From: DATBAX01 sp963723765
GTDB taxonomy: Bacteria > Acidobacteriota > Terriglobia > Terriglobales > Acidobacteriaceae
Length of the DNA: 64,000 bases
Direction of reading: 5' to 3'
Assembly: GCA_963723765.1 (NCBI GenBank)
Contig: CAVRSD010000004.1
Location: 186,001-250,000 of the forward strand
In this document: one piece after another, positions 8,031 through 17,264 of the stretch
How the letters are laid out: each line of letters starts with the position of its first letter
Position numbering within the stretch: the first letter of the stretch is position 1
Made by a program: the position numbers and the translations under genes
The notes under the pieces: model-generated
Databases searched by the model: none
What the model was told of the DNA's origin: nothing
What the model saw: the letters and a program-made list of their open reading frames with translations, nothing else

Positions 8031-9380
8031 CTAACTCTTGGCGTAACGTTCGCTGTTGGGTTTCGATCCGCTTACCGCAAAGAACAGGAGATAAAGGTAG
8101 CAGACGGTAGCCACGATCAGGGCATAGTGAATTCCCTGTCCCCAGATCGCTCCTCCGTAGGACTTGGCGTTAATCGTGTCGCCGATATACCCAACAATCA
8201 ACGGGATGATCGCTCCACCAACGATGGCCATAATCATGACGCCGGAACCCTTCCCAGTGAGCGGGCCGAGTTCAGCGATGCCCATGGTGAAAATACTCGG
8301 GAACATAATGGAGTTAAAAAAACCAACCAGCAGAATGGACCACATCGCGACCGGGCCACTGCTCATCACGGAAATGGTTACCAGCAGCGCCGCCATGATT
8401 GTGCAAAAAGCCAACACCCAGCTCGTTTTAACTTTTTGCAGGATCGCCGATCCGATGAATCGGCCGATCATCGCGCCGCCCCAGTACAAAGAGATGTACT
8501 TTGCCGCGGCCCGCAAGGCTTCCTGATAACGGAGCGCAGTATCGGGGATGTTGGAAGGCGACACAAGATGACCAATGTTGTCCAGCGCTAGATAATTCGC
8601 AATGGAACTTCCAATGGCAACTTCTGCACCTACATATACAAAAATTCCAATGGCGCCATAAATCAGACTAGGGTGCTTCCAGATAGAATCGTTGACCTTT
8701 TCGCCGATGTGGTGCTCGGCAGATGCAATCTTTGGAAGTTTGAAACTGGCGATTACGCCAGCAAGCAGGGCCAATGCGATGCCGAGTCCAACGTAAGGCT
8801 TAATCACAGAAGCGGCCTGCTGGACGGGGCTTTCGTTAATAGCCGCAGCGGCAGAGGTCAGAATGAAAAAGCCGCCGATCCAGGGAGCGATCGTCGTTCC
8901 CAGTGAATTAAACGCTTGCGTGAGATTCAAGCGGCTCGACGCAGTTTCAGGTCTTCCCAGTACAGCCACATAAGGATTTGCCGCAACTTGGAGCAGCGTA
9001 ATTCCCGCAGCCAGTACAATTAACGCCGCCAGAAACAATCCAAAGGAGGGAACTTTGGCGGCCGGAACAAACAAGAAGGCACCCAATCCCATGACCAGCA
9101 GGCCGGTCACCATGGCCTTTTGGTAACCCATCCAGTCGATAATCTTTGCGGACGGAAGAGAAAATACAAAGTAGGAAGCAAAGAAGGCCGTCTGCACCAG
9201 CATGCTGAACTTCAAATCGAGCTTAAAGACATGCTGAAAGTGCGGAATCAGAACGTCGTTCAACGATGTGAGCGCACCCCACATGAAAAATAGCGTGGTG
9301 ACCACCGCGAGCGGAGTTCCAGTATTTTGAGGAACTTCACTCACAATTGTTTTGGAGGATTGGGGAGTACTCAGCGCCAT
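8031..9380 (-). CDS. FucP-type sugar:H+ symporter (MFS)
   Basis: 449 aa with about 12 hydrophobic segments and no cleavable signal. TLFFMWGALTSLNDVLIPHF in helix 1, the following FSMLVQTAFFASYFVFSLP, and LLQVAANPYVAVLG in helix 4 are hallmarks of the fucose/glucose/galactose permease branch of the major facilitator superfamily. The N and D of LNDVLIPHF correspond to residues involved in sugar and proton binding in FucP. An AGGTG ribosome binding site precedes the ATG. It heads an operon with the ROK kinase. A perfect 14-base palindrome lies 149 bases upstream, shared with the divergent glycoside hydrolase. The sugar is probably glucose or galactose rather than fucose, given the kinase partner. 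Confidence 0.9.
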   Translation of the reverse strand: MALSTPQSSKTIVSEVPQNTGTPLAVVTTLFFMWGALTSLNDVLIPHFQHVFKLDLKFSMLVQTAFFASYFVFSLPSAKIIDWMGYQKAMVTGLLVMGLGAFLFVPAAKVPSFGLFLAALIVLAAGITLLQVAANPYVAVLGRPETASSRLNLTQAFNSLGTTIAPWIGGFFILTSAAAAINESPVQQAASVIKPYVGLGIALALLAGVIASFKLPKIASAEHHIGEKVNDSIWKHPSLIYGAIGIFVYVGAEVAIGSSIANYLALDNIGHLVSPSNIPDTALRYQEALRAAAKYISLYWGGAMIGRFIGSAILQKVKTSWVLAFCTIMAALLVTISVMSSGPVAMWSILLVGFFNSIMFPSIFTMGIAELGPLTGKGSGVMIMAIVGGAIIPLIVGYIGDTINAKSYGGAIWGQGIHYALIVATVCYLYLLFFAVSGSKPNSERYAKS

Positions 9381-9528
9381 ATTTTCTTTTCACCTGAAGT
9401 TCAGCCAGGATAAGTTGCTTCGAGCTTTAGTCCCGCAGCATTATAGCCCGGAGTGAAGTCGGATCACGGAAATACTGTCCGTTAAACTCGCTTCGTATGG
9501 TAGAACTAATCCGCACAATTTAGCTCTT

Positions 9529-9542
9529 GAATAACGTTATTC
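9529..9542. promoter_or_regulatory. Perfect 14-base palindrome in the divergent promoter region
   Basis: GAATAACGTTATTC is its own reverse complement with a central CG, as in LacI/GalR-family operators. It lies 40 bases before the glycoside hydrolase start and 149 bases before the transporter start, so one protein could control both. The arm (ACGTTATTC) differs from the CGTTTAC sites elsewhere in this block, suggesting a second regulator. Confidence 0.55.
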
Positions 9543-9581
9543 CGTTGAGATTGGGTTTCTGGCAATGATTGAAGGAGCGCC

Positions 9582-12500
9582 ATGCGCCGCTTTTCGTTAA
9601 TGGTTCTCATTGTTACTGTCTGGCTAGGGATAAATCTACAAGCCCAGCAATCGTCATCGTCCACCACCATTATTTTTCAAGGCCAGGATTTCCCCTTGGT
9701 GGATAGCTCGGCTGCGCTGCCCGCCAGTCTTTTGGCTGTCCTGCCGAACGCCCGCTTCGTCGACGCGAACCAATTATCTGACGCATTGAGTTCGCCTTCC
9801 GCCCGACTCCTAGTTGTTTCAGGTTCTGCGTTCCCGGAACAAGCGTGGCCGGCGATCTACGGGTTTCTCCAGCGCGGTGGCAATCTGCTGACACTTGGCG
9901 GACGCCCTTTCGCTCAAGCTGCCTATCGTGACCGCAACAAATGGGCGTTGCGGCCGGAGCGAAATGCGTTCATCAGAAGACTTCTGATCAACGATTACAC
10001 GGAAACGCCCGGATCCGGCAGCCTGCAATTTGACACGAACCCAGACTTCCCGGAAGTCAGTCTGACAAAGTTTGATTGGAATCGCGCATGGAGCCTAACT
10101 GTTAAGCTTAGCGGCGAAGACATGTATCCCCGGGGAGGTTCGACCGGCAGTCTGGATACCACATTTCATGCACTAGCTTGGGGAACCATCGATGGCCACC
10201 GCCTGGCCGCACCTGTCGTCGAGATGGACCACTTCCAGAATAATTTTGTGGGTGGAAGATGGGAATTGGTGGCCGCCGATCTTCCTTCGGGATTTTTTGC
10301 GTCCGCGGCTGGCCAGAAGTTGGTCTCTACCCTTGCTCAGCGTGCCTCGGAAGGAACACACGACTTCTGTGTTCGTCCTCATTGGGCTTTATTTTTGCCG
10401 GGAGAGCCGCTCAACTTCCAGTTCACCATGCGCAACCTAACGGCGTCCAATTCTCCGCAGTCGTTTCGGGTTGAGCTGACAGTGACCCCGGAGGAGGGCC
10501 AGGTAACACAAAAGACGTTTGATCTGACTCCTGGCCAGTTTCCTTACATTACGGATCTCAATCTTCCTGCAGCGGCGGAGAAGGGGTTTCACGTTGTCAC
10601 CGCACGGCTGTTGCAAGGCGATACCGTTCTCGGCGTCTATCACACCGGATTCTGGATTCGCGATCTGGAATATCTCCACTCGGGTCCGCACCTGACCGTC
10701 AACAGCGACTTTTTCGAGGTCGATGGTCGGCCGCTGCCGGTCATTGGCAGTACTCACATGGCGAGTGATGTTCAGCGCGATTTCTTCATGGTTCCAAATC
10801 CTTATGTGTGGGAGCAGGACTTCTCTGACATGCAGCGTAATGGCGTAAACATGGTACGCACCGGCTGGTGGTCCGCGTGGGACCAGGTCATGAAAGAGAC
10901 AGGCGTGATGCATGAAGAATCGCTGCGGGCGATTGAGGCGTATCTGATGACCGCACGCCGTCACAACATGCCGGTGCAGTTTAATTTCTTTGCATTTATT
11001 CCCGATGTATTCGGGGGACAGAATCCGTATCTCGATCCTGAAGCGGTGCGCCGGCAAAAGACGTTCATTACTGCCGTGGTCGGACGATTCAAAGACGTGC
11101 CCTGGCTGGCTTACGACCTCATCAACGAACCCAGTTTCGATAAACCGTCTCACCTTTGGGCAACTCGCGCCAATGGCGACAGCTTCGAAATGGGGAAATG
11201 GAACGAATGGCTGCATGAGCACTACGCCGACAACGGCGCTATCGCCGCTGCGTGGAACACGATTCCCGCAGCTCCGGGTTCTCCCGTGGCACCTCCCGGG
11301 GAACCGGATTTCAATCCTGCAGGTGGCACACCGATTGCCGTACATGACTTCTATATGTTTGCGCAGCAAGAGTTCACTCAGTGGGTTGCTCAAATGCGCG
11401 ATGCTATTCGCGGAGCGGGTAGTAAGCAATTGATTACCCTCGGTCAGGATGAAGGTGGAGGCACCGATCGTCTAAATCCGCAGTTCTGGGGCGGAGCTGT
11501 CGATTTCACCACCAACCACACATGGTGGCTCAACGATGCACTGCTCTGGGATTCACTGGTCGCGAAATATCCGGGCAAGCCACTTCTCATTCAGGAAACC
11601 GGACTGCAAAACGATTTCAATCTGGACGCCACCTGGCGCCGGGACGCACAGAGCCAGGCTAATGTCCTTGAAAGAAAGCTGGCTATTGCGCTCGCGACCA
11701 CAGCGGGCGGCATCGATTGGCTCTGGAACGTTAATTCCTACATGACTCTTGACCAGGAAGTGACTATCGGGCTGGTCCGCACTGATGGTACCGACAAACC
11801 CGAAGTTGCCATGTTCCGCTCAATGGCCGATTTTGCCAGCAAGAATCGAGATGCCTTCCGCAAGCCTGAAATGCCGCAGGTTGCCATTCTGACGTCGCAG
11901 TCATTTCAGTACTCAGCACTGAACCCGATGGCGATCGCCGCGCAGAAGGAATCGGTACGCGTGTTGCACAACTATCTCGGTGTCCCTGCCTACATGGTTG
12001 CGGAGAATCAAATTGCGAACCTGGGCAATCCGCGGCTACTGATTGTTCCTTCCCCCGAGGCGCTTCCCGAGAGCGCGTGGAATGCGCTGTTGAGCTATGC
12101 CGAAACTGGTGGCACGGTTCTAATCACGGGATCCATGGAACGCGACCCGAACTGGGTCACGACTCATCGGCTCAAGGGTCTTGGAGTAGAGGCGGAGCGT
12201 ATCGATCTGAACTTCCGCCAAAGCACGATTCGCACGTCGCAAGAGGTAATCCCAGTCTCTTTCTCCGAGCAAAAATGGCTGGACGCTCTGCGCTTCGCCG
12301 ATGGATCGACGTGGAAGGAGATTCCGCACGGAAAAGGACGTCTTCTGATTACAGCATTCCCTGTGGAATTGGCGGAAGGGAATGACTCGACCGTGGCCGT
12401 ATACAAATTGGCTCTGAAAACCGCGGGCATTTCTCCAGCTTTCGAGGCTCGGCAGGGGACGCCAGGAGTTCTCATTCGTCCGACGGTATTTGCTGATTCT

Positions 12501-12662
12501 GTGCTCTATCTCTTTATGTCGGAAAGTGGTCAGGATGAGGATGTTGATATCACGGATAAACTTACCGGCGCGCGAATGAATTTCCGCATGCCGGCCGAGC
12601 ACGCACGCCTCGTATTGTTGAATAAGAAAGACGGTAGTGTTGCATCTCGCTACGGATTCTGA
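9582..12662 (+). CDS. Large secreted clan GH-A glycoside hydrolase
   Basis: 1026 aa with a GGAG ribosome binding site. Residues 1-22 are a signal peptide (FSLMVLIVTVWLGINLQAQ). Residues ~30-110 resemble a small alpha/beta domain, residues ~270-370 are beta-rich, and a TIM barrel runs from about 375 to 740. It carries YDLINEPSF with E516 as likely acid/base and LLIQETG with E672 as likely nucleophile, the clan GH-A pattern. A glutamine-amidotransferase-like domain (VPSPEALPESAWNALLSYAETGGTVLITG) follows at about 810-860, as seen in beta-galactosidase-type families such as GH42. A GH2/GH5/GH42-like enzyme acting on plant or microbial beta-glycans is the best reading. The exact family is uncertain. 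Confidence 0.78.
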   Translation: MRRFSLMVLIVTVWLGINLQAQQSSSSTTIIFQGQDFPLVDSSAALPASLLAVLPNARFVDANQLSDALSSPSARLLVVSGSAFPEQAWPAIYGFLQRGGNLLTLGGRPFAQAAYRDRNKWALRPERNAFIRRLLINDYTETPGSGSLQFDTNPDFPEVSLTKFDWNRAWSLTVKLSGEDMYPRGGSTGSLDTTFHALAWGTIDGHRLAAPVVEMDHFQNNFVGGRWELVAADLPSGFFASAAGQKLVSTLAQRASEGTHDFCVRPHWALFLPGEPLNFQFTMRNLTASNSPQSFRVELTVTPEEGQVTQKTFDLTPGQFPYITDLNLPAAAEKGFHVVTARLLQGDTVLGVYHTGFWIRDLEYLHSGPHLTVNSDFFEVDGRPLPVIGSTHMASDVQRDFFMVPNPYVWEQDFSDMQRNGVNMVRTGWWSAWDQVMKETGVMHEESLRAIEAYLMTARRHNMPVQFNFFAFIPDVFGGQNPYLDPEAVRRQKTFITAVVGRFKDVPWLAYDLINEPSFDKPSHLWATRANGDSFEMGKWNEWLHEHYADNGAIAAAWNTIPAAPGSPVAPPGEPDFNPAGGTPIAVHDFYMFAQQEFTQWVAQMRDAIRGAGSKQLITLGQDEGGGTDRLNPQFWGGAVDFTTNHTWWLNDALLWDSLVAKYPGKPLLIQETGLQNDFNLDATWRRDAQSQANVLERKLAIALATTAGGIDWLWNVNSYMTLDQEVTIGLVRTDGTDKPEVAMFRSMADFASKNRDAFRKPEMPQVAILTSQSFQYSALNPMAIAAQKESVRVLHNYLGVPAYMVAENQIANLGNPRLLIVPSPEALPESAWNALLSYAETGGTVLITGSMERDPNWVTTHRLKGLGVEAERIDLNFRQSTIRTSQEVIPVSFSEQKWLDALRFADGSTWKEIPHGKGRLLITAFPVELAEGNDSTVAVYKLALKTAGISPAFEARQGTPGVLIRPTVFADSVLYLFMSESGQDEDVDITDKLTGARMNFRMPAEHARLVLLNKKDGSVASRYGF

Positions 12663-12664
12663 AA

Positions 12665-12711
12665 CGAAAAAACTGCGTTCGAGCGCTCAGTTGAGCGATT
12701 CGAACGCAGTT
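12665..12711 (-). terminator. Rho-independent terminator of the catalase gene
   Basis: AACTGCGTTCG (12671-12681) pairs perfectly with CGAACGCAGTT (12701-12711), with inner CGCTCA/TGAGCG pairing. Read on the minus strand it ends in six T, fitting the catalase stop at 12736. On the plus strand there is no T run, so it would terminate the glycosidase transcript less efficiently. Confidence 0.8.
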
Positions 12712-12735
12712 AGAGGGCACTATCTATTTTAGAAA

Positions 12736-14214
12736 TCAGACAGCCGCGAGTTCGCCATTCATCACCCGCTCGATCTTCAAGCCTAATCCTTCGGCCACGC
12801 CCTGGCCGTATTTCGGATCAGCCTTGTAGAAATGCTTGATCTGTAGTTCCTGAATACGCTGAGGAATTCCTTTCATGGTTCCGACAATGTTGCCGATCAG
12901 TCGTTGCTGCGCGTCTGGTTTCATCAAGCGAAACAGATTGCCCGGCTGGGAGTAATAGTCGCCATCGGTACGGTGATTGTGCCGATCAACCGTGCCGCTA
13001 ATTTGCCGCGGACGCTCACGGTAGGCAGGATCCTCCTTTGGCCCGTCGAAACTGTTCGGTTCATAGTTGGGCGCAGAGCCAGAGTTTCCGTCGAAGCGCA
13101 TGTGGCCGTCGCGGTGATATGTGTGGATCGGGCACTGTGCCTTGTTCACTGGCAACGCATCATAATTGACGCCAATGCGATAACGATGAGCATCGGGATA
13201 GGAAATCAGCCGCCCTTGCAACATCTTATCGGGGGAATAGCCCATGCCCGGCACAATGTTCTTGGGGTCGAAAGCGGCCTGCTCGACTTCCGCGAAATAA
13301 TTTTCAGGATTCCGGTCCAGCACCAATTCGCCGACTTCGATCAGCGGATAATCCTTGTGCGGCCACACCTTGGTGAGATCGAAGGGATTGAGATGATAGG
13401 TTTCCGCTTCTTTCTCCGGCATGATCTGCACCGATACCCGCCATTTGGGGAAGTCACCCTTGGCGATGGCATTAAACAAATCGCGCTGCGCATAGTCGGG
13501 ATCTACACCCCGCATCGCTGAGGCGTCCTCGCCGGTAAAATTCTTAATGCCTTGCTTGGTTTTGAAGTGGTACTTCACATAGAACAACTCATTCTTGCTG
13601 TTAATCAGGCTGAAAGTGTGGCTGCTGAAGCCGTCCATATGCCGGTAACCATCCGGAGTGCCTCTATCGGAGAACAGGATCGTAACCTGATGAAGCGACT
13701 CCGGCGAGAGCGACCAGAAATCCCACATCATGGTGGGAGACTTCAAATTGGTCTGTGGGTCGCGCTTCTGGGTGTGAATGAAATCGCCGAACTTCATGGG
13801 GTCGCGAATAAAGAACACCGGTGTGTTGTTGCCCACCATGTCCCAGTTTCCCTCATCGGTGTAGAACTTCAGGGCAAATCCACGGGGATCGCGCTCTGTG
13901 TCCGCCGAGCCCTTTTCGCCGCCGACAGTCGAGAATCGCAAGAAGGTGGGCGAACGCTTTCCAACCATGGAGAAAAGTTTCGCGGTCGTATATTTTGGCA
14001 TGTCGGGATTGGTACATACAAAATAGCCATAGGCGCCGGAACCTTTGGCATGCACCACTCGCTCGGGCACGCGCTCGCGGTTGAAGTGGGCCATCTTTTC
14101 AAAAAGTTGAAAGTCTTCGAAAACTACCGGTCCCCGCGGGCCGACCGTGAGCGAATTCTGGTTGTCACCGACCGGTCGCCCGGCTTCGGTTGTGAGTCTG
14201 TCTTTTTCTGCCAT
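12736..14214 (-). CDS. katA: Monofunctional haem catalase (small-subunit, clade 3 type)
   Basis: 492 aa, typical of small-subunit catalases, with a GGAGGAG ribosome binding site. RVVHAKGSGAYGYF near residue 55 contains the catalytic His. FSTVGGEKGSADTERDPRGFALKFYTDEGNWDMVGNN is the conserved core with the active-site Asn. GRLISYPDAHRYRIG at about 335 has the proximal haem-ligand Tyr. It decomposes H2O2 to water and O2 in the cytoplasm. It is divergent from an oxyR gene 149 bases away with an OxyR-like site between, so peroxide induction is expected. The C-terminus (GLGLKIERVMNGELA) is complete. Confidence 0.96.
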   Translation of the reverse strand: MAEKDRLTTEAGRPVGDNQNSLTVGPRGPVVFEDFQLFEKMAHFNRERVPERVVHAKGSGAYGYFVCTNPDMPKYTTAKLFSMVGKRSPTFLRFSTVGGEKGSADTERDPRGFALKFYTDEGNWDMVGNNTPVFFIRDPMKFGDFIHTQKRDPQTNLKSPTMMWDFWSLSPESLHQVTILFSDRGTPDGYRHMDGFSSHTFSLINSKNELFYVKYHFKTKQGIKNFTGEDASAMRGVDPDYAQRDLFNAIAKGDFPKWRVSVQIMPEKEAETYHLNPFDLTKVWPHKDYPLIEVGELVLDRNPENYFAEVEQAAFDPKNIVPGMGYSPDKMLQGRLISYPDAHRYRIGVNYDALPVNKAQCPIHTYHRDGHMRFDGNSGSAPNYEPNSFDGPKEDPAYRERPRQISGTVDRHNHRTDGDYYSQPGNLFRLMKPDAQQRLIGNIVGTMKGIPQRIQELQIKHFYKADPKYGQGVAEGLGLKIERVMNGELAAV

Positions 14215-14312
14215 AAGTTCTCCTCCGTGCTGTTTGTGTGCAGTTGTTGTGTGTACAGCAAGTCTACGGACTAATGGCCCATAGGAGGAAGGCTGCTAAA
14301 CTAATGTGTGAA

Positions 14313-14327
14313 ATAGAATATACCTAT
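14313..14327 (+). promoter_or_regulatory. OxyR-binding-like site
   Basis: ATAGAATATACCTAT matches nine of ten fixed positions of the OxyR half-site ATAGnTnnnAnCTAT. It lies 36 bases before oxyR and about 100 before katA. A perfect CCCATAGG/CCTATGGG pair (14278-14285 and 14323-14330) overlaps the region. I could not find a second 15-base half-site at the usual spacing. Confidence 0.55.
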
Positions 14328-14363
14328 GGGTAGTTTTTCTGTTCCTTAATTGGGAATGAACAC

Positions 14364-15284
14364 ATGGAAATCCATCAACTGCGTTATTTTTGTGCCATCG
14401 TTCGTGCCGGTAGTTTTACCCGTGCCGCCGAACATCTAGGCATCGCTCAGCCGTCCCTGTCACAACAGATTCGTGCATTGGAAAAGCAAATCGGCACTCC
14501 TTTGTTCGAGCGTTTGGGCCGTTCCATCCGCCTTACGGAATATGGGGAAGCCTTACGCCAGCCAGCACTGGATATTCTGCAGCAGGTTGCCGAGGCCGAG
14601 TCCTCGCTGGCAAATCTGCAGAAGGGAGTGCGCGGCAGGCTCCGGGTGGGGGTCATTCCGACCATCATGCCCTATTGGATCGCTCCACGAATCGGAGAGT
14701 TTCTTGAGCGTTTTCCTGATGTGGAGCTGCAGTTCATTGAGGAAACAACTTCGCAATTGGTAGAGCACCTGCAATCGGGCGATCTGGACATCGTGGTGAC
14801 TGGCCTGCCGGTGCGAAATCCGGACATTGTGTGCAGTGAATTGTTCCGCGAGCCTTTGCTTCTGGCGGTTGCAGAAAGCCATCCCTTAGCGCGGAAACGT
14901 ACCGTAGATTTGCAGGATATCCAGAACGAGCGTCTTCTCTTGCTTAAGGAAGGCCATTGCTTACGCGAGGACGCGCTCATGGCTTGTACGCGGGCCAAGG
15001 CGAACCTGCATTCGGTATTCGAAACCAACCAACTGGCGACTATTTTTCAATTAGTCCGGTCTGACTTTGGATTAACTCTGGTGCCCGCGATGGCATCCTC
15101 GCATGCGACGGGATGCAAGCTGCTTCCCTTGAAAGGCAATAGCTTTCGCCGGGTAGGTTATCTCCGGGCGCGGCGACATTTCGTGAGCCGGCCCATGCGT
15201 GAATTTGTCGCCTGGTTGCGGACCCTGGCACGAAGTTTGCCGGCAAATGAAACTCCAAAACGTTCCGGAGTTTGTGCCTCCTGA
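14364..15284 (+). CDS. oxyR: Peroxide-sensing LysR-family regulator OxyR
   Basis: 306 aa. The N-terminal winged helix has FTRAAEHLGIAQPSLSQQIRALE. The effector domain contains LKEGHCLREDALMAC, which places cysteines at residues 199 and 208, the same spacing and numbering as the redox pair of E. coli OxyR. This separates it from generic LysR proteins. Oxidation of C199 would form a disulfide with C208 and switch DNA binding. It is divergent from katA, its expected target, and probably represses itself through the shared intergenic site. The C-terminus is slightly extended and basic. Confidence 0.9.
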   Translation: MEIHQLRYFCAIVRAGSFTRAAEHLGIAQPSLSQQIRALEKQIGTPLFERLGRSIRLTEYGEALRQPALDILQQVAEAESSLANLQKGVRGRLRVGVIPTIMPYWIAPRIGEFLERFPDVELQFIEETTSQLVEHLQSGDLDIVVTGLPVRNPDIVCSELFREPLLLAVAESHPLARKRTVDLQDIQNERLLLLKEGHCLREDALMACTRAKANLHSVFETNQLATIFQLVRSDFGLTLVPAMASSHATGCKLLPLKGNSFRRVGYLRARRHFVSRPMREFVAWLRTLARSLPANETPKRSGVCAS

Positions 15285-15411
15285 TTGGCAGGGCTATCGA
15301 CGATCTGTGTAACCGAAGAACCAAGGTAACTCTGACGCTAATTGACCACCTTCAGCTTCGCCCCTAAGATGCGAATATCTTCTGTAATAGCAAAACGTAA
15401 GGTGTTCCGCC

Positions 15412-15861
15412 ATGAAAAGCCCAATTCTGGCCGCTCTCCTTGTGCTGGCAACGGCGCTGTCGAGCATCTCTCAGGAACCGGCTCGCAAAGGTGACGAAGG
15501 CCAGATTCTTGCACTCGAAAATGCCTGGAACCAGGCAGAACTGCAACACGATCCCGGCGCGCTGGATCAAATTCTTACCGACGACTTTGTCATTACCGAA
15601 CCCGACGGCACGCTGCAAACCAAGAAAGAGCACATGGCGTTTACCAAAGACAAGTCCTATCACTACGACCTGTTGGTTTCGGAGGACTTCAGAATCAGGG
15701 TATATGGCACGGTCGGTGTCGTGACCGGTACTTATCATGAAAAAGGAAAGTATAAGGGCAAGATTTTCGACCGGCGCGGACGCTTTACCGACACTTGGAT
15801 CAAACTCAATGGAACGTGGCACTGTGTGACCAGTCACGACAGTTTGCCGGTGAAGAGCTAA
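15412..15861 (+). CDS. Secreted SnoaL-like / DUF4440 protein
   Basis: 149 aa with a signal peptide at residues 1-17 (LAALLVLATALSSIS) and an AAGGTG ribosome binding site. The body follows the NTF2-like pattern: IL-ALENAWNQAELQHDPGALDQILTDDFVITEPDGT, then VRVYGTVGVVTGTYH-like strands and FTDTWIKLNGTWHCVTSH. Such domains form a cone-shaped ligand pocket; most secreted members have no known reaction. It ends four bases from the convergent pqqE, so it is not part of the PQQ operon. Function unassigned. Confidence 0.75.
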   Translation: MKSPILAALLVLATALSSISQEPARKGDEGQILALENAWNQAELQHDPGALDQILTDDFVITEPDGTLQTKKEHMAFTKDKSYHYDLLVSEDFRIRVYGTVGVVTGTYHEKGKYKGKIFDRRGRFTDTWIKLNGTWHCVTSHDSLPVKS

Positions 15862-15865
15862 ATCG

Positions 15866-16987
15866 CTATCGAGGTTGAGGACGGTAAGTCCAAAATTCTT
15901 CGGGAGCGGTCCCGGGTTGTGGTGTGTCCATCGCAGCAGAATTCGCAGGCGCATTTACGCGCTTGAGTTGTTCTTCGATGTGAAAGTGTCCCGGGGCCAG
16001 TGAGCACGCCGGGTCGGTCGCGGTCGCATCTCCAGTGATGAGCATCGCCTGACAACGGCAACCGCCAAAGTCCTGGGCCCGCCGATCACAACTGCGGCAA
16101 GGTTCGGGCATCCATTGCTCGCCACGGAACTTCTGAAAGCTGTCTGACTCCCGCCAAATCGATTCCAAAGAGTGGTCGCGAACATTCTCGAACTGCAACC
16201 CCGGAATGACCCATGCTGCATGACAGGGCAAAGCCTTTCCGGAAGGATCTACCAGTATTAGCCGCTGTCCCCAGCCGCCCATACAGGCTTTGGGGTAGCG
16301 AGCGTAGTAGTCGGGCACAACCGCGTCGATGCGAATGCGTCCGGCCAAACGTTTCTGCGCCTCCGCCACGATGCGCAGAGAATCTTCAACCTGCTTTTGA
16401 GTCGGAAGCAAGGCCTCGCGATTCTTAAATGCCCATCCGTAATATTGAGCATGGGCAATTTCCATGCGTTGCGGCTGAAATGATTCAGCGAGGGCGATCA
16501 TTTCCTCGAGATGATCGAGATTCTGCCGGTGCACAACGATGTTGATCGTGAAAGCCACTCCCGACTGCTGAATGACTGGCGCAATTTTCACTTTGAGAGC
16601 ATGTGCGCGCGTGCCGGCAATCCAGTTCGCATTTGACTCGATCGAATCCTGAAAACTTAGCTGCACATGGTCCAGGCCAGCTTTTACCAACGCATTTAGA
16701 CGAATCTCTGTCAGCCCAACGCCCGAGGTGATGAGGTTTATGTATAAGCCGGCTATATGCGCGGCATCGACAAGGTCTAAGAGATCCTCGCGGACCAGGG
16801 GTTCTCCGCCGCTCAGGTGAAGATGTAGGACCCCCATTTTCGCGGCTTGCTGGAAGACGTCGCGCCAGTCTTGTGTTGCGAGTTCAGATTGTGCCGCTGC
16901 CATTTCCAGCGGGTTGGAACAATAGACGCAGTGCAGAGGGCAGCGATGAGTAATCTCGGCGATTAAGGCGAGCGGCGCTGCGAGCAT
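15866..16987 (-). CDS. pqqE: PqqE, radical SAM enzyme of PQQ biosynthesis
   Basis: 373 aa. The start is ATG 16987, which overlaps the pqqD stop codon as TAATG; the frame continues upstream but only through pqqD. HRCPLHCVYCSNP near residue 14 is the CxxxCxxC cluster that binds the SAM-cleaving [4Fe-4S]. LSGGEPL follows. The C-terminal SPASM domain has CMGGWGQRLI, CHAAW and CRSCDRRAQDFGGCRC for auxiliary clusters. It forms the Glu-Tyr carbon-carbon bond in PqqA, presented by PqqD. The C-terminal tail (about 40 residues after CSLAPGHFHI) is Pro- and Ala-rich. Confidence 0.95.
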   Translation of the reverse strand: MLAAPLALIAEITHRCPLHCVYCSNPLEMAAAQSELATQDWRDVFQQAAKMGVLHLHLSGGEPLVREDLLDLVDAAHIAGLYINLITSGVGLTEIRLNALVKAGLDHVQLSFQDSIESNANWIAGTRAHALKVKIAPVIQQSGVAFTINIVVHRQNLDHLEEMIALAESFQPQRMEIAHAQYYGWAFKNREALLPTQKQVEDSLRIVAEAQKRLAGRIRIDAVVPDYYARYPKACMGGWGQRLILVDPSGKALPCHAAWVIPGLQFENVRDHSLESIWRESDSFQKFRGEQWMPEPCRSCDRRAQDFGGCRCQAMLITGDATATDPACSLAPGHFHIEEQLKRVNAPANSAAMDTPQPGTAPEEFWTYRPQPR

Positions 16988-17262
16988 TAGAAATCCACCA
17001 CGCGCTTCTGCTGAAGACGTTCCAGAAAACTGGACACATCTTCCCGGATTTTCGCGGGATCGGACACGCCATATTGGGTTTGGAGTTCTTCCACAATTTG
17101 CTGGAAGGTACGTTGCCCGTTGCAACGTTCGAGGATCGCTCTGCCGGTATCTTGCAGACGAAGAGCGCCTTCGGGAAACAGCAGTGTCCGGTTCTCACCT
17201 TCTCCCGACCAGCGGCAACCTGCGGCCAGACGTGGCTGACTGGACTCTTCCAGGTGAGACAT
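16987..17262 (-). CDS. pqqD: PqqD, PqqA-binding chaperone
   Basis: 91 aa from ATG 17262, preceded by GAGGAG inside the end of pqqC; the pqqC stop is two bases before this ATG. The frame stays open upstream through pqqC but the family starts here. PRLAAGCRWSGEGENRTLLFPEGALRLQDTGRAILERCNG matches PqqD, a small RRE-type winged-helix protein that binds PqqA and delivers it to PqqE. FQQIVEELQTQYG with a final helix (VSSFLERLQQKRVVDF) completes the domain. Translational coupling with pqqC and pqqE on both sides is evident. Confidence 0.93.
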   Translation of the reverse strand: MSHLEESSQPRLAAGCRWSGEGENRTLLFPEGALRLQDTGRAILERCNGQRTFQQIVEELQTQYGVSDPAKIREDVSSFLERLQQKRVVDF

Positions 17263-17264
17263 GG

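Noticed and set aside
8127..8591. A 154-codon plus-strand frame inside the sugar symporter gene
   Set aside because: It is antisense to an unmistakable membrane transporter and has a composition (Arg/His-rich) typical of shadow frames.
10437..11429. A 330-codon minus-strand frame opposite the large glycoside hydrolase
   Set aside because: Antisense to a conserved barrel with catalytic motifs; Arg/His/Cys-rich shadow composition.
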